Origin: JBAYIE01 sp041665785
GTDB taxonomy: Bacteria; Bacteroidota; Bacteroidia; UKL13-3
DNA length: 64,000 nucleotides
Reading direction: 5' to 3'
Assembly (NCBI GenBank): GCA_041665785.1
Contig: JBAYIE010000016.1
Coordinates: 27,595-91,594, forward strand
Part shown: one piece after another, positions 1-8,659 of the stretch
Layout of the letters: each line of letters opens with the position of its first letter
Position numbering within the stretch: position 1 is the stretch's first letter
The notes under the pieces: model-generated
Seen by the model: only the letters and a program-made list of their open reading frames with translations
Databases searched by the model: none
Told to the model about the DNA's origin: nothing
Translations under genes and position numbers: made by a program

Positions 1-1
1 G

Positions 2-694
2 GATGTGGTTGCCGTGAATTTCCGCAGTTGCAGCGGAGAAATGAACCGGTTGCTTTCTTCTTATCATAGCGGAGCCACGCAAGATCTCGACTTCGTGGTG
101 CAATACATACATCGCCACTACGCCTATGATCATCTTGCCCTCATTGGTTTCAGTCTGGGAGGAAATGTATTGTTAAAATATTTGGGTGAACTACATCATC
201 ATCATCCGGCTAATCTGCAGGCTGCAGTTGCCATTTCAGTTCCGGTAGATTTAGGTGCTTCAGCCCTGCAATTGGCTTCATTTCAAAACAGTTTATACAT
301 GAGGCGTTTCCTCCGGAGTTTGAAACATAAAATGAAAATGAAAGCGCTGCAGTTTCCCGGACAGATAGATCTTTCCGGACTGGAATCAATCCGCGATTTT
401 TACGCCTTTGATGATCAGTTTACCGCACCTATGCATGGTTTTCGTAATGCACAGGATTATTATGACCGTTGCAGCTCCGTCCATTTCTTGGGTGGAATTA
501 CTGTTCCTACCCTATTGCTCAATGCATTCAATGATCCTTTTTTAACACCCGAATGTTTCCCTGCTGCAAAAGCTGCATTGCAAACTGAGTATCCACAATA
601 TGGCGGACATGCCGGATTTGCTCAGAGACTCCCAAATGGCCTGTATTGGAGCGAGCAAAGAGCTTTGAATTTTATAACTAAAACAATCGGTTGA
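2..694 (+). CDS. YheT-family alpha/beta hydrolase, 5' truncated
   Basis: This is the C-terminal part of an alpha/beta hydrolase of the YheT/embryogenesis-associated type, a family of cytosolic esterases with poorly known substrates. The reading frame is open to the left edge, so the N-terminus lies outside the window. The nucleophile elbow GFSLGGN is visible near residue 49 of the visible part, and NAFNDPFLTPE carries the usual acid-loop Asp. The late HAGF most likely holds the catalytic His. About 230 residues remain of a family usually 310-340 long. The family call is fairly secure; the substrate is unknown. Confidence 0.85.
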   Translation, partial: DVVAVNFRSCSGEMNRLLSSYHSGATQDLDFVVQYIHRHYAYDHLALIGFSLGGNVLLKYLGELHHHHPANLQAAVAISVPVDLGASALQLASFQNSLYMRRFLRSLKHKMKMKALQFPGQIDLSGLESIRDFYAFDDQFTAPMHGFRNAQDYYDRCSSVHFLGGITVPTLLLNAFNDPFLTPECFPAAKAALQTEYPQYGGHAGFAQRLPNGLYWSEQRALNFITKTIG

Positions 695-854
695 TACCCA
701 GCATTCTCAAACTGGTTTGTACAGGTTGTCCTATAGCTTTTCAATCATTCCAATCCACCTTAATTGTCATATTCTCTGTGAAATCAGACTTGCGCATTTC
801 CTTAATTTTTTAATTTCACGACTTCGGTTATATTCGAGCCCCAAATCAGTGCAC

Positions 855-1262
855 ATGAGAACCTTATTCACTTTTCTATTTTTATCGCTGGCCATGGCCG
901 GATTCGCGCAGAAAAAAAACATGAAACCCATGCTGGGGTATGATAAAATTTACCCTTACAAAGAAAGCGCCGCAGGCCGCATAGCCAAAGTGGAGAAGCT
1001 GGGTAAAATGGGGTTCATCAAAGAAGACGGCGAAGAATTGGTAGCCTGTAAATACGATAATATTTATCCCTGGGAGAAAGGCAGAGCCAAAGTAGAAATT
1101 GCCGGCAAATACGGATTCATCCGAGAAGCAGATGGTGAAGAATATATACAGGTGAAATACGATTATATCGGTCCATTTAAGAATGGTTTGGCTATAATTA
1201 CCAATTTGGGACGACGCGGACTGATCAACGAAGAGGGAACCGAAGTAGTTCCACTCGACTAA
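855..1262 (+). CDS. Secreted WG-repeat protein (short)
   Basis: A 135-residue protein with a signal peptide (MRTLFTFLFLSLAMAGFAQ) followed by about three WG/KWG-type beta repeats of the form K-x-G-F-I-x-E-x-G-E. Such repeats form small solvent-exposed beta units and are common in exported Bacteroidota proteins; no enzyme activity is known for them. An upstream in-frame ATG at 717 would add 46 residues of unlikely composition ahead of a clean signal peptide, so the start at 855 is preferred. A second, longer WG protein lies at 32841. The function is unknown, possibly binding or structural. Confidence 0.75.
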   Translation: MRTLFTFLFLSLAMAGFAQKKNMKPMLGYDKIYPYKESAAGRIAKVEKLGKMGFIKEDGEELVACKYDNIYPWEKGRAKVEIAGKYGFIREADGEEYIQVKYDYIGPFKNGLAIITNLGRRGLINEEGTEVVPLD

Positions 1263-1391
1263 ACTCTTTTTGTCAAACTGCTGCTTATTGCGCATTATCA
1301 AGCGAAATCAGTACTTTTCTTGCACCCTAACGCCTGTTTAAAATCACTTTTTGATTTATTAATTTATTTTTTTTCTACCTGAGGGAAATCG

Positions 1392-1399
1392 TATTTTTG
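1392..1399 (+). promoter_or_regulatory. pckA -7 promoter element TATTTTTG
   Basis: This is an exact match to the Bacteroidota -7 consensus TAnnTTTG, 29 bases before the pckA ATG, which gives a short leader. No clear TTTG -33 element is seen at the usual 19-21 base spacing. Confidence 0.55.
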
Positions 1400-1428
1400 C
1401 CCTCTATACTTATACGTAAATCATAGTT

Positions 1429-3024
1429 ATGACAACCCAATCGATTGTAGAGAAAGTAATGAGCAAGGCCTCCAAGGCTTATGTCAATTTAAGTGCTGCT
1501 GAACTTGTTCAACATGCCATTCTGAATGGCGAAGGAGTATTATCCGACTCCGGAGCTTTAATGGCCGACACAGGTGAATTTACGGGACGATCACCCAAAG
1601 ACAAATATTCGGTTGCGGATGCAAAAACCGAGAATACTGTTTGGTGGGGAGATGTGAACCAGAAATTTGATCCTGCTAAATTCGAAACCCTTCTCCAAAA
1701 AGTATTGGATCATTACGCAGGAAAACAAATTTATGTACGCGATGCATATGCATGTGCAGATCCCCGCTACCGCTTAAATATTCGCGTAATCAACGAAACC
1801 GCTTACCACAATCTGTTCTGCCATAATCTATTCCTTCGTCCTACAACTGAAGAACTTACTAATTTTCAGGCCGAATGGTTAATTATAAATGCCCCAAGTT
1901 TTAAAGCAGATGCCAAAACAGATGGTACCCGCCAGCATAATTTCACCATGATCGATTTCACCCGCAAAATCATTTTGATTGGTGGAAGCGCATATACCGG
2001 TGAAATGAAGAAAGGGATCTTTACCGTTTTGAATTATATCCTGCCTGAAGAACGCAATACACTCTCGATGCATTGCTCGGCTAATATTGGAAAAAACGGC
2101 GATACTGCTGTATTTTTCGGTTTATCAGGAACAGGTAAAACTACCTTATCAGCCGATCCGGAACGCAAACTGATCGGCGATGACGAGCATGGTTGGGCTG
2201 AAGATTCGGTCTTCAATTTCGAAGGTGGTTGCTATGCTAAATGTGTAGACCTGACCAAAGAAAAAGAGCCTCAGATTTTTGATGCAATCCAGTTTGGATC
2301 TTTGCTGGAGAACACCCGTTTTATTCCCGGAACCACTACGGTAGATTATGCAAATATTACTGTAACCGAGAATACGCGTGCGGCATATCCAATCTACATG
2401 ATTGATAATATTGCCGTACCATCGGTTGGAAAAACTCCTGAAAACATTTTCTTCCTGACTGCAGATGCATTCGGGGTATTGCCTCCGATTTCAAAACTGA
2501 ATCCCGGACAAGCAATGTACAGTTTTATCAGTGGTTATACTGCTAAGGTTGCTGGTACCGAAGCCGGAGTTACCGAGCCACAGGCAACCTTCTCAGCTTG
2601 TTTCGGCAAAGCCTTTTTACCTTTACATCCGGGTAAATATGCCAAAATGCTGGGCGAAAAATTGAAATCTCATCCAAATATCAATGTTTGGCTGATCAAT
2701 ACCGGCTGGACCGGTGGAGCTTATGGCACAGGATCACGCATGAAATTGCCGTTGACCCGCGCCATGATTACCGCGGCATTAACTGGTGAATTAAATAAAG
2801 TGGAATATGAAGCTCATCCGGTATTTGGTTATATGATGCCGAAAACCTGCCCGAATGTGCCTTCTGAATTATTGAATCCACGAAATACCTGGGCCGATAA
2901 AACTGCATACGATGCGCAAGCCAACAAATTGGCGAATATGTTTGTAAAGAATTTCGAGCAATATGCAAGCGGCGTAGATAGCGAAATCCTTTCAGCTGCA
3001 CCCAAGGCTACGCAAAATGCCTGA
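1429..3024 (+). CDS. pckA: Phosphoenolpyruvate carboxykinase (ATP)
   Basis: ATP-dependent PEP carboxykinase, which converts oxaloacetate and ATP to PEP, CO2 and ADP at the start of gluconeogenesis in the cytosol. The 531-residue length fits the ATP-dependent family. The P-loop GLSGTGKTT spans residues 231-239 and is followed by the metal-binding LIGDDEHGW. FTGRSPKDKY near residue 50 matches the substrate-binding RSPKDK signature, and NTGWTGG is present further on. The gene stands alone with its own promoter and a strong downstream terminator. The call is unambiguous. Confidence 0.98.
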   Translation: MTTQSIVEKVMSKASKAYVNLSAAELVQHAILNGEGVLSDSGALMADTGEFTGRSPKDKYSVADAKTENTVWWGDVNQKFDPAKFETLLQKVLDHYAGKQIYVRDAYACADPRYRLNIRVINETAYHNLFCHNLFLRPTTEELTNFQAEWLIINAPSFKADAKTDGTRQHNFTMIDFTRKIILIGGSAYTGEMKKGIFTVLNYILPEERNTLSMHCSANIGKNGDTAVFFGLSGTGKTTLSADPERKLIGDDEHGWAEDSVFNFEGGCYAKCVDLTKEKEPQIFDAIQFGSLLENTRFIPGTTTVDYANITVTENTRAAYPIYMIDNIAVPSVGKTPENIFFLTADAFGVLPPISKLNPGQAMYSFISGYTAKVAGTEAGVTEPQATFSACFGKAFLPLHPGKYAKMLGEKLKSHPNINVWLINTGWTGGAYGTGSRMKLPLTRAMITAALTGELNKVEYEAHPVFGYMMPKTCPNVPSELLNPRNTWADKTAYDAQANKLANMFVKNFEQYASGVDSEILSAAPKATQNA

Positions 3025-3058
3025 GGTCTGTTGAATCTAAAATAATTCCCATAATTTG

Positions 3059-3092
3059 CAGAGACATCCATTCCGGGTGTCTCTGTTTTTTT
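3059..3092 (+). terminator. Rho-independent terminator of pckA
   Basis: An 11-bp hairpin with one wobble pair (CAGAGACATCC paired with GGGTGTCTCTG) is followed by seven T residues. It lies 34 bases after the pckA stop and just before rsmE. Confidence 0.85.
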
Positions 3093-3099
3093 ATACACC

Positions 3100-3807
3100 A
3101 TGCACTCATTTTATTTTCCCGACTTGCAAGCCGAAGAATTGATCCTTGATGAAGAGGAATCAAAACACTGCATAAAAGTATTGCGGTTGCGTGAAGGGGA
3201 TATTATTCAATTGATAGATGGCAAAGGGCAGGTTGCCGATGCCAGAATCGAGGATGCTCATCCAAAAAAATGCCGCTTACAAATTACTTCACGCACTTTT
3301 GTGGAGACCAAACGCAACTATAAGTTGCATATCGCTTTGGCTCCTACAAAGAATGCCGAACGATTGGAATGGTTTGTAGAGAAAGCAGTAGAATGCGGAA
3401 TAGACAAAATTACCTTTATTGAAACACAACACGGTGAACGGGGCCGGGTGAATATGGAACGTTGCCATAAAATTGCCGTAAGTGCCATGAAACAAAGCCA
3501 TCAGTCCTGGTTACCGGTTTTGCAATCACCCCTCCCCTTGATGGATTGGATCAGGGAGGCAAAAGGTACGCGTTTGATGGCTGCATGTGTTGCGGAGGCC
3601 AATACTGATATTACCCGTTTTCTGCTTCCTTCCACAGATGCATTTTATAGCATTGCCATTGGCCCGGAAGGCGATTTTAATTCCGAAGAAATTATATCCG
3701 CACAGCAAGCAGGATTTAAACTGGTTACCTTAGGCTCCAGCATTCTGCGTGCCGAAACAGCAGCATTGTATGCCTGCATGGCTACAAAAGCATTGCATGC
3801 AAAATAA
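3100..3807 (+). CDS. rsmE: 16S rRNA (uracil1498-N3)-methyltransferase
   Basis: RsmE is a SPOUT-class methyltransferase that places m3U at 16S position 1498 using S-adenosylmethionine. The 235-residue protein has an N-terminal PUA-like part (HCIKVLRLREGD) and a C-terminal knotted domain. The knot motifs AIGPEGDF and LGSSILRAETAALY are both present, and the length matches the family. It starts only 8 bases after the pckA terminator, so its promoter must overlap the terminator region. The call is secure. Confidence 0.96.
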   Translation: MHSFYFPDLQAEELILDEEESKHCIKVLRLREGDIIQLIDGKGQVADARIEDAHPKKCRLQITSRTFVETKRNYKLHIALAPTKNAERLEWFVEKAVECGIDKITFIETQHGERGRVNMERCHKIAVSAMKQSHQSWLPVLQSPLPLMDWIREAKGTRLMAACVAEANTDITRFLLPSTDAFYSIAIGPEGDFNSEEIISAQQAGFKLVTLGSSILRAETAALYACMATKALHAK

Positions 3808-3821
3808 ATCAATACGCAGAG

Positions 3822-4259
3822 TTACACCTGCGGATTCATAAAATTAATCATCCAGCGAATTCCAAAGCGATCGAGACAACATCCCCAATACCCCCAGAAC
3901 TGTTGGCTCATTGGAGCACAATCGGTGGCTCCTTCAGCAAGCAACTGGTATAACCGATCGGCTTCTTCTTTGCTGTCGGTTTCAAGATTGATAGTTGTAT
4001 TGTTGCCAACCACCACTTTGTGTCCCATGCTTTCGAGCATATCGGTTCCCATGATTTCGATCCCACCCAGGATGGGTAAAGCTACATGCATTACTTTATC
4101 CAGTTCATCCGTCGGAAGCTTAGGTCCTTCGGCTTGTTGAGGCAAATCGCGGTGATACAAAAATGGAGCCGAGAAATCGGTATGGAAAACAGTCTTATAA
4201 AACTGAAAGGCCTCTTCGGTTTGACCTTGAAAATTGAGGTAGATTGAAACTTTTGACAT
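3822..4259 (-). CDS. VOC-family (PhnB-like) protein
   Basis: A 145-residue vicinal-oxygen-chelate fold protein of the PhnB/YjdN group, whose members resemble glyoxalase but are mostly of unknown function. It begins SKVSIYLNFQGQTEEAFQFY, the usual opening of this group, and contains GIEIMGTDM and the C-terminal WGYWGCCLDRFGIRWMINF strand typical of it. A further upstream ATG at 4313 would add 18 residues with no counterpart in the family, so 4259 is chosen. It may be transcribed after the 228-aa gene just upstream on the same strand. The substrate is unknown. Confidence 0.88.
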   Translation of the reverse strand: MSKVSIYLNFQGQTEEAFQFYKTVFHTDFSAPFLYHRDLPQQAEGPKLPTDELDKVMHVALPILGGIEIMGTDMLESMGHKVVVGNNTTINLETDSKEEADRLYQLLAEGATDCAPMSQQFWGYWGCCLDRFGIRWMINFMNPQV

Positions 4260-4313
4260 TTTTGAATAGTATTTATGAGGTATGTAGAATCTTAACTCAA
4301 TAGGTTCCGGCAA

Positions 4314-5000
4314 TTATAAATCTGTATCTGTTTCCTTGCTCATGGTAAAGCCTAATCTTTTTTGTGTGGGCATTCCCGAGCTATAACTCATGGCTATTTT
4401 TTGTTCCAGCGTGATATAATTGATGGCATCCAATGGGGGAACCTGCAAATCGAAATTGAGGCAGAATAACATCACTTCTTCCAGAATGCTCCGGATATAT
4501 TCCTTGTTGATGATAAGTTTGTCGAAGTCGCTGTACATAAAAGGAAGCGGCCTCTTCCCTTCTACAAAAAAATGTTTGTCCTTGTTTATAAAAATACGGC
4601 TAACCAGATAGCCTGCATCTTGTTCCCTGTTGTATTTGAGGGTATCGTATAAAAAATTATAAATCTGAATCATTCCGCAGAAACCACGCAGATCGTCCTC
4701 CTTCACATACACCGATTTGCTGGTGAAATGATTCTCGTCAAAATTAAAAATATTGGTATGCATCATCACCACGATCGTATCGCCCGAGAAACGCAAGTGC
4801 GCCTCAAAATCACCCTTATCGTAATATTTTATCTGAACCGTTGGTGCTTCTTCTGTTAAACAGGGTGTAATATCTGTTTGCAATTCCTGCATCACTTCCT
4901 TAAAAGACGTTAATACTTCGCTGGTTATTTTATACACCAATTGTTTTGTAGCTGATTTCTTGCACAACAATTCGTTGATCAGACCTGTTTTGGATTCCAT
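4314..5000 (-). CDS. Unrecognised 228-aa cytosolic protein
   Basis: I do not recognise this family. The 228-residue product has no signal peptide or membrane segment. It is mixed alpha/beta, rich in hydrophobic-alternating strands (TIVVMMHTNIFNF, AHLRFSG) and acidic overall, and it ends in a polar tail SKETDTDL. The strand-rich middle followed by helices could suggest a small ligand-binding or regulatory fold, but that is a guess. It lies 54 bases upstream of the VOC gene on the same strand and may be co-transcribed with it. Codon use looks like that of its neighbours, so it is probably a native conserved hypothetical. Confidence 0.7.
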   Translation of the reverse strand: MESKTGLINELLCKKSATKQLVYKITSEVLTSFKEVMQELQTDITPCLTEEAPTVQIKYYDKGDFEAHLRFSGDTIVVMMHTNIFNFDENHFTSKSVYVKEDDLRGFCGMIQIYNFLYDTLKYNREQDAGYLVSRIFINKDKHFFVEGKRPLPFMYSDFDKLIINKEYIRSILEEVMLFCLNFDLQVPPLDAINYITLEQKIAMSYSSGMPTQKRLGFTMSKETDTDL

Positions 5001-5171
5001 GGCAGATGGATTAATAAGCTAAGGTAAGAAATAGTAAACTTATTATTTACTCCATTCAGGCATTAGTAGTTAAATTGTGAATAGAGTCAAACAATAAGTC
5101 TCCTGACGATTGAATATTCCTGGTACATTCTTAAAAAACACGTAAGACCAGATCCCTAAACTACTACTCCA

Positions 5172-6647
5172 TCAATATGCTCTCGCAAAAAGCACACGCT
5201 GAGTACTGGGTTTACCGGTGAGAATGCATTTACCCTGTTCTGCCGGGTTGTTCAAAGGAATACAACGGATGGTGGCTTTGGTTTGTTCTTTTATTTTCAA
5301 TTCAGTTTCGGTTGTACCATCCCAATGCGCAGAAACAAAACCGGGTTTATTTTCGAGTGTATGCATAAACTCATCCCAGGTATTTACGGCAGTAATATTC
5401 TGATCGCGGAAATCGAGTGCTTTCTGGTAAATGTTCTGTTGAATCTGTGCCAGCAAATGCTCCATTTTATGATCCAGATCGATGTGACTCATCACCTGCT
5501 TTTCTTTCGTATCGCGGCGGGCCACTTCTACTGTTTCGTTCTGAATGTCGCGCGGACCGATGGCGATACGAACAGGAACACCACGCAGCTCGTGTTCAGC
5601 AAATTTAAATCCGGGTGAAAGATTATCGCGATCGTCGAGCTTCACCGATATGCCCCGTTTTTTTAAGATATCACGGATTTCACCGGCTTTACCCAAAACC
5701 AATGCAATATCTTCTGCTTTTTTACCCGTAATGGGAACAATCACAACCTGAATAGGAGCAAGATTAGGAGGTAAAACCAAACCATCGTCGTCGCTATGAC
5801 TCATAATGAGAGCACCCATCAAACGGGTTGAAACACCCCAACTGGTGGCCCAAACATATTCCTGTTTGTTTTCGCGGTTTACATACTTTACCTCAAAAGC
5901 CTTCGCAAAATTCTGGCCCAGAAAATGCGAGGTACCCATTTGCAATGCTTTACCATCCTGCATCAATCCTTCAATGCAGTAGGTTTCCAGTGCACCTGCA
6001 AAACGCTCGTTCTCGGTCTTCACACCTTTGATAACCGGAACGGCCATTATTTTCTCTGCAAAATCAGCATAGATATCCAGCATTTGTTTTGTTTCAATGA
6101 TGGCTTCATCGCTTGTTGCATGTGCTGTGTGTCCTTCCTGCCACAAGAATTCTGTTGTGCGTAAAAATAAACGGGTGCGCATTTCCCAGCGTACCACATT
6201 CGCCCATTGATTAATCAGCAACGGTAAATCGCGATAGGATTTAATCCAGTCGCGGTAGGTATTCCAGATAATGGTTTCGGATGTTGGCCTTACAATTAAT
6301 TCTTCTTCGAGTTTAGCGTCTTCGTCTACTACTATTTCTCCGTTCTCACCGGTTTTTAAGCGATAATGAGTAACAACTGCGCATTCTTTGGCGAAACCGT
6401 CGACATGGCTGGCTTCCTTGCTGAAAAAAGATTTAGGAATAAAGAGCGGGAAATAAGCGTTTTGATGACCGGTTTCCTTAAATCGTTTATCCAGTTCCTG
6501 TTGCATTTTCTCCCAAATTGCATATCCGTATGGTTTAATAACCATACAGCCTTTTACGTCGGAATGATCGGCCAGGTCTGCACTTCGTACCAGGTTGTTG
6601 TACCAGGCAGAATAATCCTCGGCACGTGTAATCTTCTTTACTTCCAT
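5172..6647 (-). CDS. proS: Prolyl-tRNA synthetase (archaeal/eukaryotic type)
   Basis: Class II prolyl-tRNA synthetase that charges tRNA-Pro. At 491 residues it is the short type without the bacterial editing insertion, the form common in Bacteroidota. Motif 2 (VVRWEMRTRLFLRTTEFLWQEGHTAH) and motif 3 residues (GTSHFLGQNFAKAF, then SWGVSTRLMGALIM) are clear. The C-terminal domain has CILTGKPS and ends in the conserved terminal tyrosine of this type. It has its own promoter at 6675-6682. The call is secure. Confidence 0.97.
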   Translation of the reverse strand: MEVKKITRAEDYSAWYNNLVRSADLADHSDVKGCMVIKPYGYAIWEKMQQELDKRFKETGHQNAYFPLFIPKSFFSKEASHVDGFAKECAVVTHYRLKTGENGEIVVDEDAKLEEELIVRPTSETIIWNTYRDWIKSYRDLPLLINQWANVVRWEMRTRLFLRTTEFLWQEGHTAHATSDEAIIETKQMLDIYADFAEKIMAVPVIKGVKTENERFAGALETYCIEGLMQDGKALQMGTSHFLGQNFAKAFEVKYVNRENKQEYVWATSWGVSTRLMGALIMSHSDDDGLVLPPNLAPIQVVIVPITGKKAEDIALVLGKAGEIRDILKKRGISVKLDDRDNLSPGFKFAEHELRGVPVRIAIGPRDIQNETVEVARRDTKEKQVMSHIDLDHKMEHLLAQIQQNIYQKALDFRDQNITAVNTWDEFMHTLENKPGFVSAHWDGTTETELKIKEQTKATIRCIPLNNPAEQGKCILTGKPSTQRVLFARAY

Positions 6648-6674
6648 GTTTTTATTTTCCTAAAAAATAGGGGA

Positions 6675-6682
6675 CAAAATTA
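6675..6682 (-). promoter_or_regulatory. proS -7 promoter element TAATTTTG
   Basis: On the minus strand this reads TAATTTTG, an exact TAnnTTTG match, 27 bases before the proS ATG. Confidence 0.5.
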
Positions 6683-6722
6683 AGCGTTTACCCTCGCTGG
6701 TCAAGCTAAATTCACTGTACTT

Positions 6723-7532
6723 ATGTTATGTGCAGGGTTTGCGGTAATTTTGTTGTCCAAACTCATTCTATTGTCAACAACATATTCCAGCGGTATTGTA
6801 TTATCTGGCGGAGGAGCCAGAGGTTTCGCGCATATCGGTGTGCTCAAAGCGCTGAATGAGAAGGGTATTTTCCCTGAAATCATCTCTGCCGTCAGCGCCG
6901 GATCGATCATTGGGGCACTCTATGCGGATAAAAAGCACCCGGATCAAATTTTCGAAATCTTGTCGCAACTGGATCTTTTCCGCATGTTGAGCTTAAACCG
7001 TCCGCGTTTTGGTATGTTAAGGGCAAAGGGTATTTATCAGGTCTTACAAAAACATCTGAGCGTATCAAATCTGGAAGAACTTTCAATTCCGCTGATCATC
7101 TCTGCCACCAATTTCACAAAAGCGCAAACAGAATATTTTAACCGCGGTAATATTATTGATGCGGTTATGGCATCATCTGCCATTCCGTTGGTTATCAAAC
7201 CTCATATCTCCAACGGACAAATGTATGTCGACGGAGGATTGATGAATAACCTCCCTGTTGAACCCTTGGTGGATCATTGTGCCCGGGTGATTGGTGTGAA
7301 TGTAAACCCCATTCAGGATGAAAATAATTTCCACTCTTACCGCAACTTTGCTGATCGGGTTCTTCATCTCGCCATTCGAGCAAATGTTAAAAACAATATT
7401 GGTCGTTGCCAACTTTATCTTGAGCCTCCCGGTTTAATGAACTACAACCTTTTCCGCATTTCATCGGCGCACGAAATTTTTCAAATTGGGTACGAATACA
7501 CCTTAAAGATGCTCGATAAACATGAATCTTGA
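6723..7532 (+). CDS. Patatin-like phospholipase
   Basis: Patatin-family lipid acyl hydrolase with a Ser-Asp dyad. The oxyanion loop SGGGARG is at residues 28-34, the nucleophile Ser58 sits in AVSAGS, and the catalytic Asp is in VDGG. The first glycine of the usual GxSxG elbow is alanine here. The start is uncertain: a TAnnTTTG element (TAATTTTG, 6745-6752) lies inside the first codons. A TTG at 6771 would remove the atypical N-terminal 16 residues and give a more usual patatin opening. It is followed by a terminator at 7679. The family is certain; the substrate is not. Confidence 0.88.
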   Translation: MLCAGFAVILLSKLILLSTTYSSGIVLSGGGARGFAHIGVLKALNEKGIFPEIISAVSAGSIIGALYADKKHPDQIFEILSQLDLFRMLSLNRPRFGMLRAKGIYQVLQKHLSVSNLEELSIPLIISATNFTKAQTEYFNRGNIIDAVMASSAIPLVIKPHISNGQMYVDGGLMNNLPVEPLVDHCARVIGVNVNPIQDENNFHSYRNFADRVLHLAIRANVKNNIGRCQLYLEPPGLMNYNLFRISSAHEIFQIGYEYTLKMLDKHES

Positions 7533-7628
7533 GACAAGATCTACAAATCGAATTCTGAAATGCAATTGCTTGAATGTTACATTGCAAGTGAAAGCTCAAC
7601 ACAATTAAATCGCATTTCTGAAATGGGT

Positions 7629-7985
7629 GGATTAGCTGCGCTGATCCGCTGTGAAGCGTGAAGTCACAATGTTAAAAAATGCCAACTAACGTTGGCATAC
7701 TTTTTTTATAGCCAGATTTCTGCATTCAAGCAAGCTTGACTTTGGTAACGGATTAGCTGCGCTGATCCGCTGTGAAGCGTGAAGTCACAATGATAAAAAA
7801 AATGCCAACTTGGGTTGGCATACTTTTTTTATGGCCAAATTTCTGCATTCAAGCAAGCTTGACTTTGGTAACGGATTAGCTGCGCTGATCCGCTGTGAAG
7901 CGTGAAGTCATAATGATAAAAAAAATGCCAACTTGGGTTGGCATACTTTTTTTATGGCCAGATTTCTGCATTCAAGCAAGCTTGA
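7629..7985 (+). repeat. Three tandem copies of a 121-123 bp terminator-bearing repeat
   Basis: Three head-to-tail copies begin at 7629, 7750 and 7873; the last is cut at about 7985. Each holds an 8-bp hairpin (GGATTAGC with GCTGATCC), a short spacer, then a second hairpin of ATGCCAAC with GTTGGCAT followed by T7, and a tail ending in TTCAAGCAAGCTTGAC. Copies 2 and 3 are almost identical; copy 1 differs in the loop of the second hairpin. No convincing coding frame runs through the array. The hairpin plus T-tract makes each unit a rho-independent terminator for transcription on the + strand. Confidence 0.9.
7679..7707 (+). terminator. Terminator in first repeat copy, downstream of the patatin gene
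   Basis: ATGCCAAC, loop TAAC, GTTGGCAT, then a run of seven T. The same structure recurs in the next two repeat copies with loop TTGG, so patatin transcripts meet three terminators in a row. Confidence 0.75.
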
Positions 7986-8010
7986 TGCAGAAATCTGGCC
8001 ATAAAAAAAG
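7946..8010. repeat. 65-bp near-perfect palindrome
   Basis: The tail of the third repeat copy (TTTTTTTATGGCCAGATTTC and on) meets its own reverse complement, which belongs to the flank of the tRNA-Cys terminator. The arms are 25 bp and identical. The centre, TTCAAGCAAGCTTGA, is itself nearly self-complementary. It can fold as one long hairpin on either strand. Confidence 0.85.
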
Positions 8011-8030
8011 CCCCGTTCCCAGGGCTTTTT
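8004..8030 (-). terminator. Terminator of tRNA-Cys
   Basis: On the minus strand AAAAAGCCC pairs with GGGCTTTTTT around an 8-base loop and is followed by more T. It lies 12 bases past the 3' end of tRNA-Cys and could work in both directions. Confidence 0.75.
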
Positions 8031-8041
8031 ATCATTTATTG

Positions 8042-8112
8042 AGGTACCGAGCGGATTCAAACCGCTGTACAAGGTTTTGCAGACCTCTGCCTAGTCTCTC
8101 GGCCACGGTACC
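8042..8112 (-). tRNA. tRNA-Cys (anticodon GCA)
   Basis: A 71-nt cloverleaf on the minus strand. The acceptor stem is GGTACCG with CGGTACC, the anticodon loop CTGCAAA gives GCA, and the T-loop reads GGTTTGAATCC (TTTGAAT in place of TTCGAAT). The discriminator base is U, as expected for tRNA-Cys. The CCA end is not encoded. A -7 element lies 8 bases upstream and a terminator 12 bases downstream, so it is a single-gene transcript. Confidence 0.95.
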
Positions 8113-8119
8113 AATGCAG

Positions 8120-8127
8120 CAAATATA
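8120..8127 (-). promoter_or_regulatory. tRNA-Cys -7 promoter element TATATTTG
   Basis: Minus-strand TATATTTG, an exact TAnnTTTG match, ends 8 bases before the tRNA 5' end. That places transcription start within a few bases of the mature tRNA. Confidence 0.65.
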
Positions 8128-8179
8128 GGTTTTTTCCTGACTTACTCTAAATTCGAAGAATAATTAAGCCCCTTTTCTC

Positions 8180-8659
8180 ATGAAAAATTCACTCCTTTAT
8201 TTTTGTCTTTTGTTCTTGATTTCCTGCGGACAAACACCTCAGCAACCTGCAACAGAAGCCATTTCTGCGAATGCAACCTATTACGGTGAAAAGATAACAG
8301 CAGACAGCGTTATTCAGATTGATGAACTCGCTCAGCTGATGGGTGATCAAACTGAAATCGCCATTAAACTCAAAGGGCCCGTAGAAAAGATTTGTCAGAA
8401 AAAAGGATGTTGGATGGACCTGCGAAAAGAAGATGGTAGTACCATGCGGGTAACGTTTAAAGATTATGGATTTTTTATGCCGAAAGACGGTGCCGGGAAA
8501 ACCGCCATTGTACGTGGTATTGCAAAAATTGAAGAAACCTCTGTAGCTGATTTGCAGGAATACGCCCGCGATGCAGGCAAAAGCGAAGCCGAAGTAAATG
8601 CAATTACAACACCAGAAAAGGAACTGGTTTTTGAAGCAGATGGCGTTATTCTTCAGTAA
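8180..8659 (+). CDS. DUF4920 lipoprotein
   Basis: A 159-residue exported lipoprotein: signal MKNSLLYFCLLFLISC with lipobox Cys16, then a short linker and a DUF4920-type OB-like domain. The domain signature KICQKKGCWMDL is near residue 75, with FKDYGFFMP after it. Members are conserved in Bacteroidota and sit in the periplasm or outer membrane; the two Cys suggest a metal or disulfide, but no activity is known to me. It overlaps the next gene by 20 bases, so the two are probably translated from one mRNA. Confidence 0.85.
   Translation: MKNSLLYFCLLFLISCGQTPQQPATEAISANATYYGEKITADSVIQIDELAQLMGDQTEIAIKLKGPVEKICQKKGCWMDLRKEDGSTMRVTFKDYGFFMPKDGAGKTAIVRGIAKIEETSVADLQEYARDAGKSEAEVNAITTPEKELVFEADGVILQ

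Noticed and set aside
7895..8128. A 77-aa open frame across the third repeat and tRNA-Cys
   Set aside because: It runs through hairpins and antisense to the tRNA, with no protein-like pattern.
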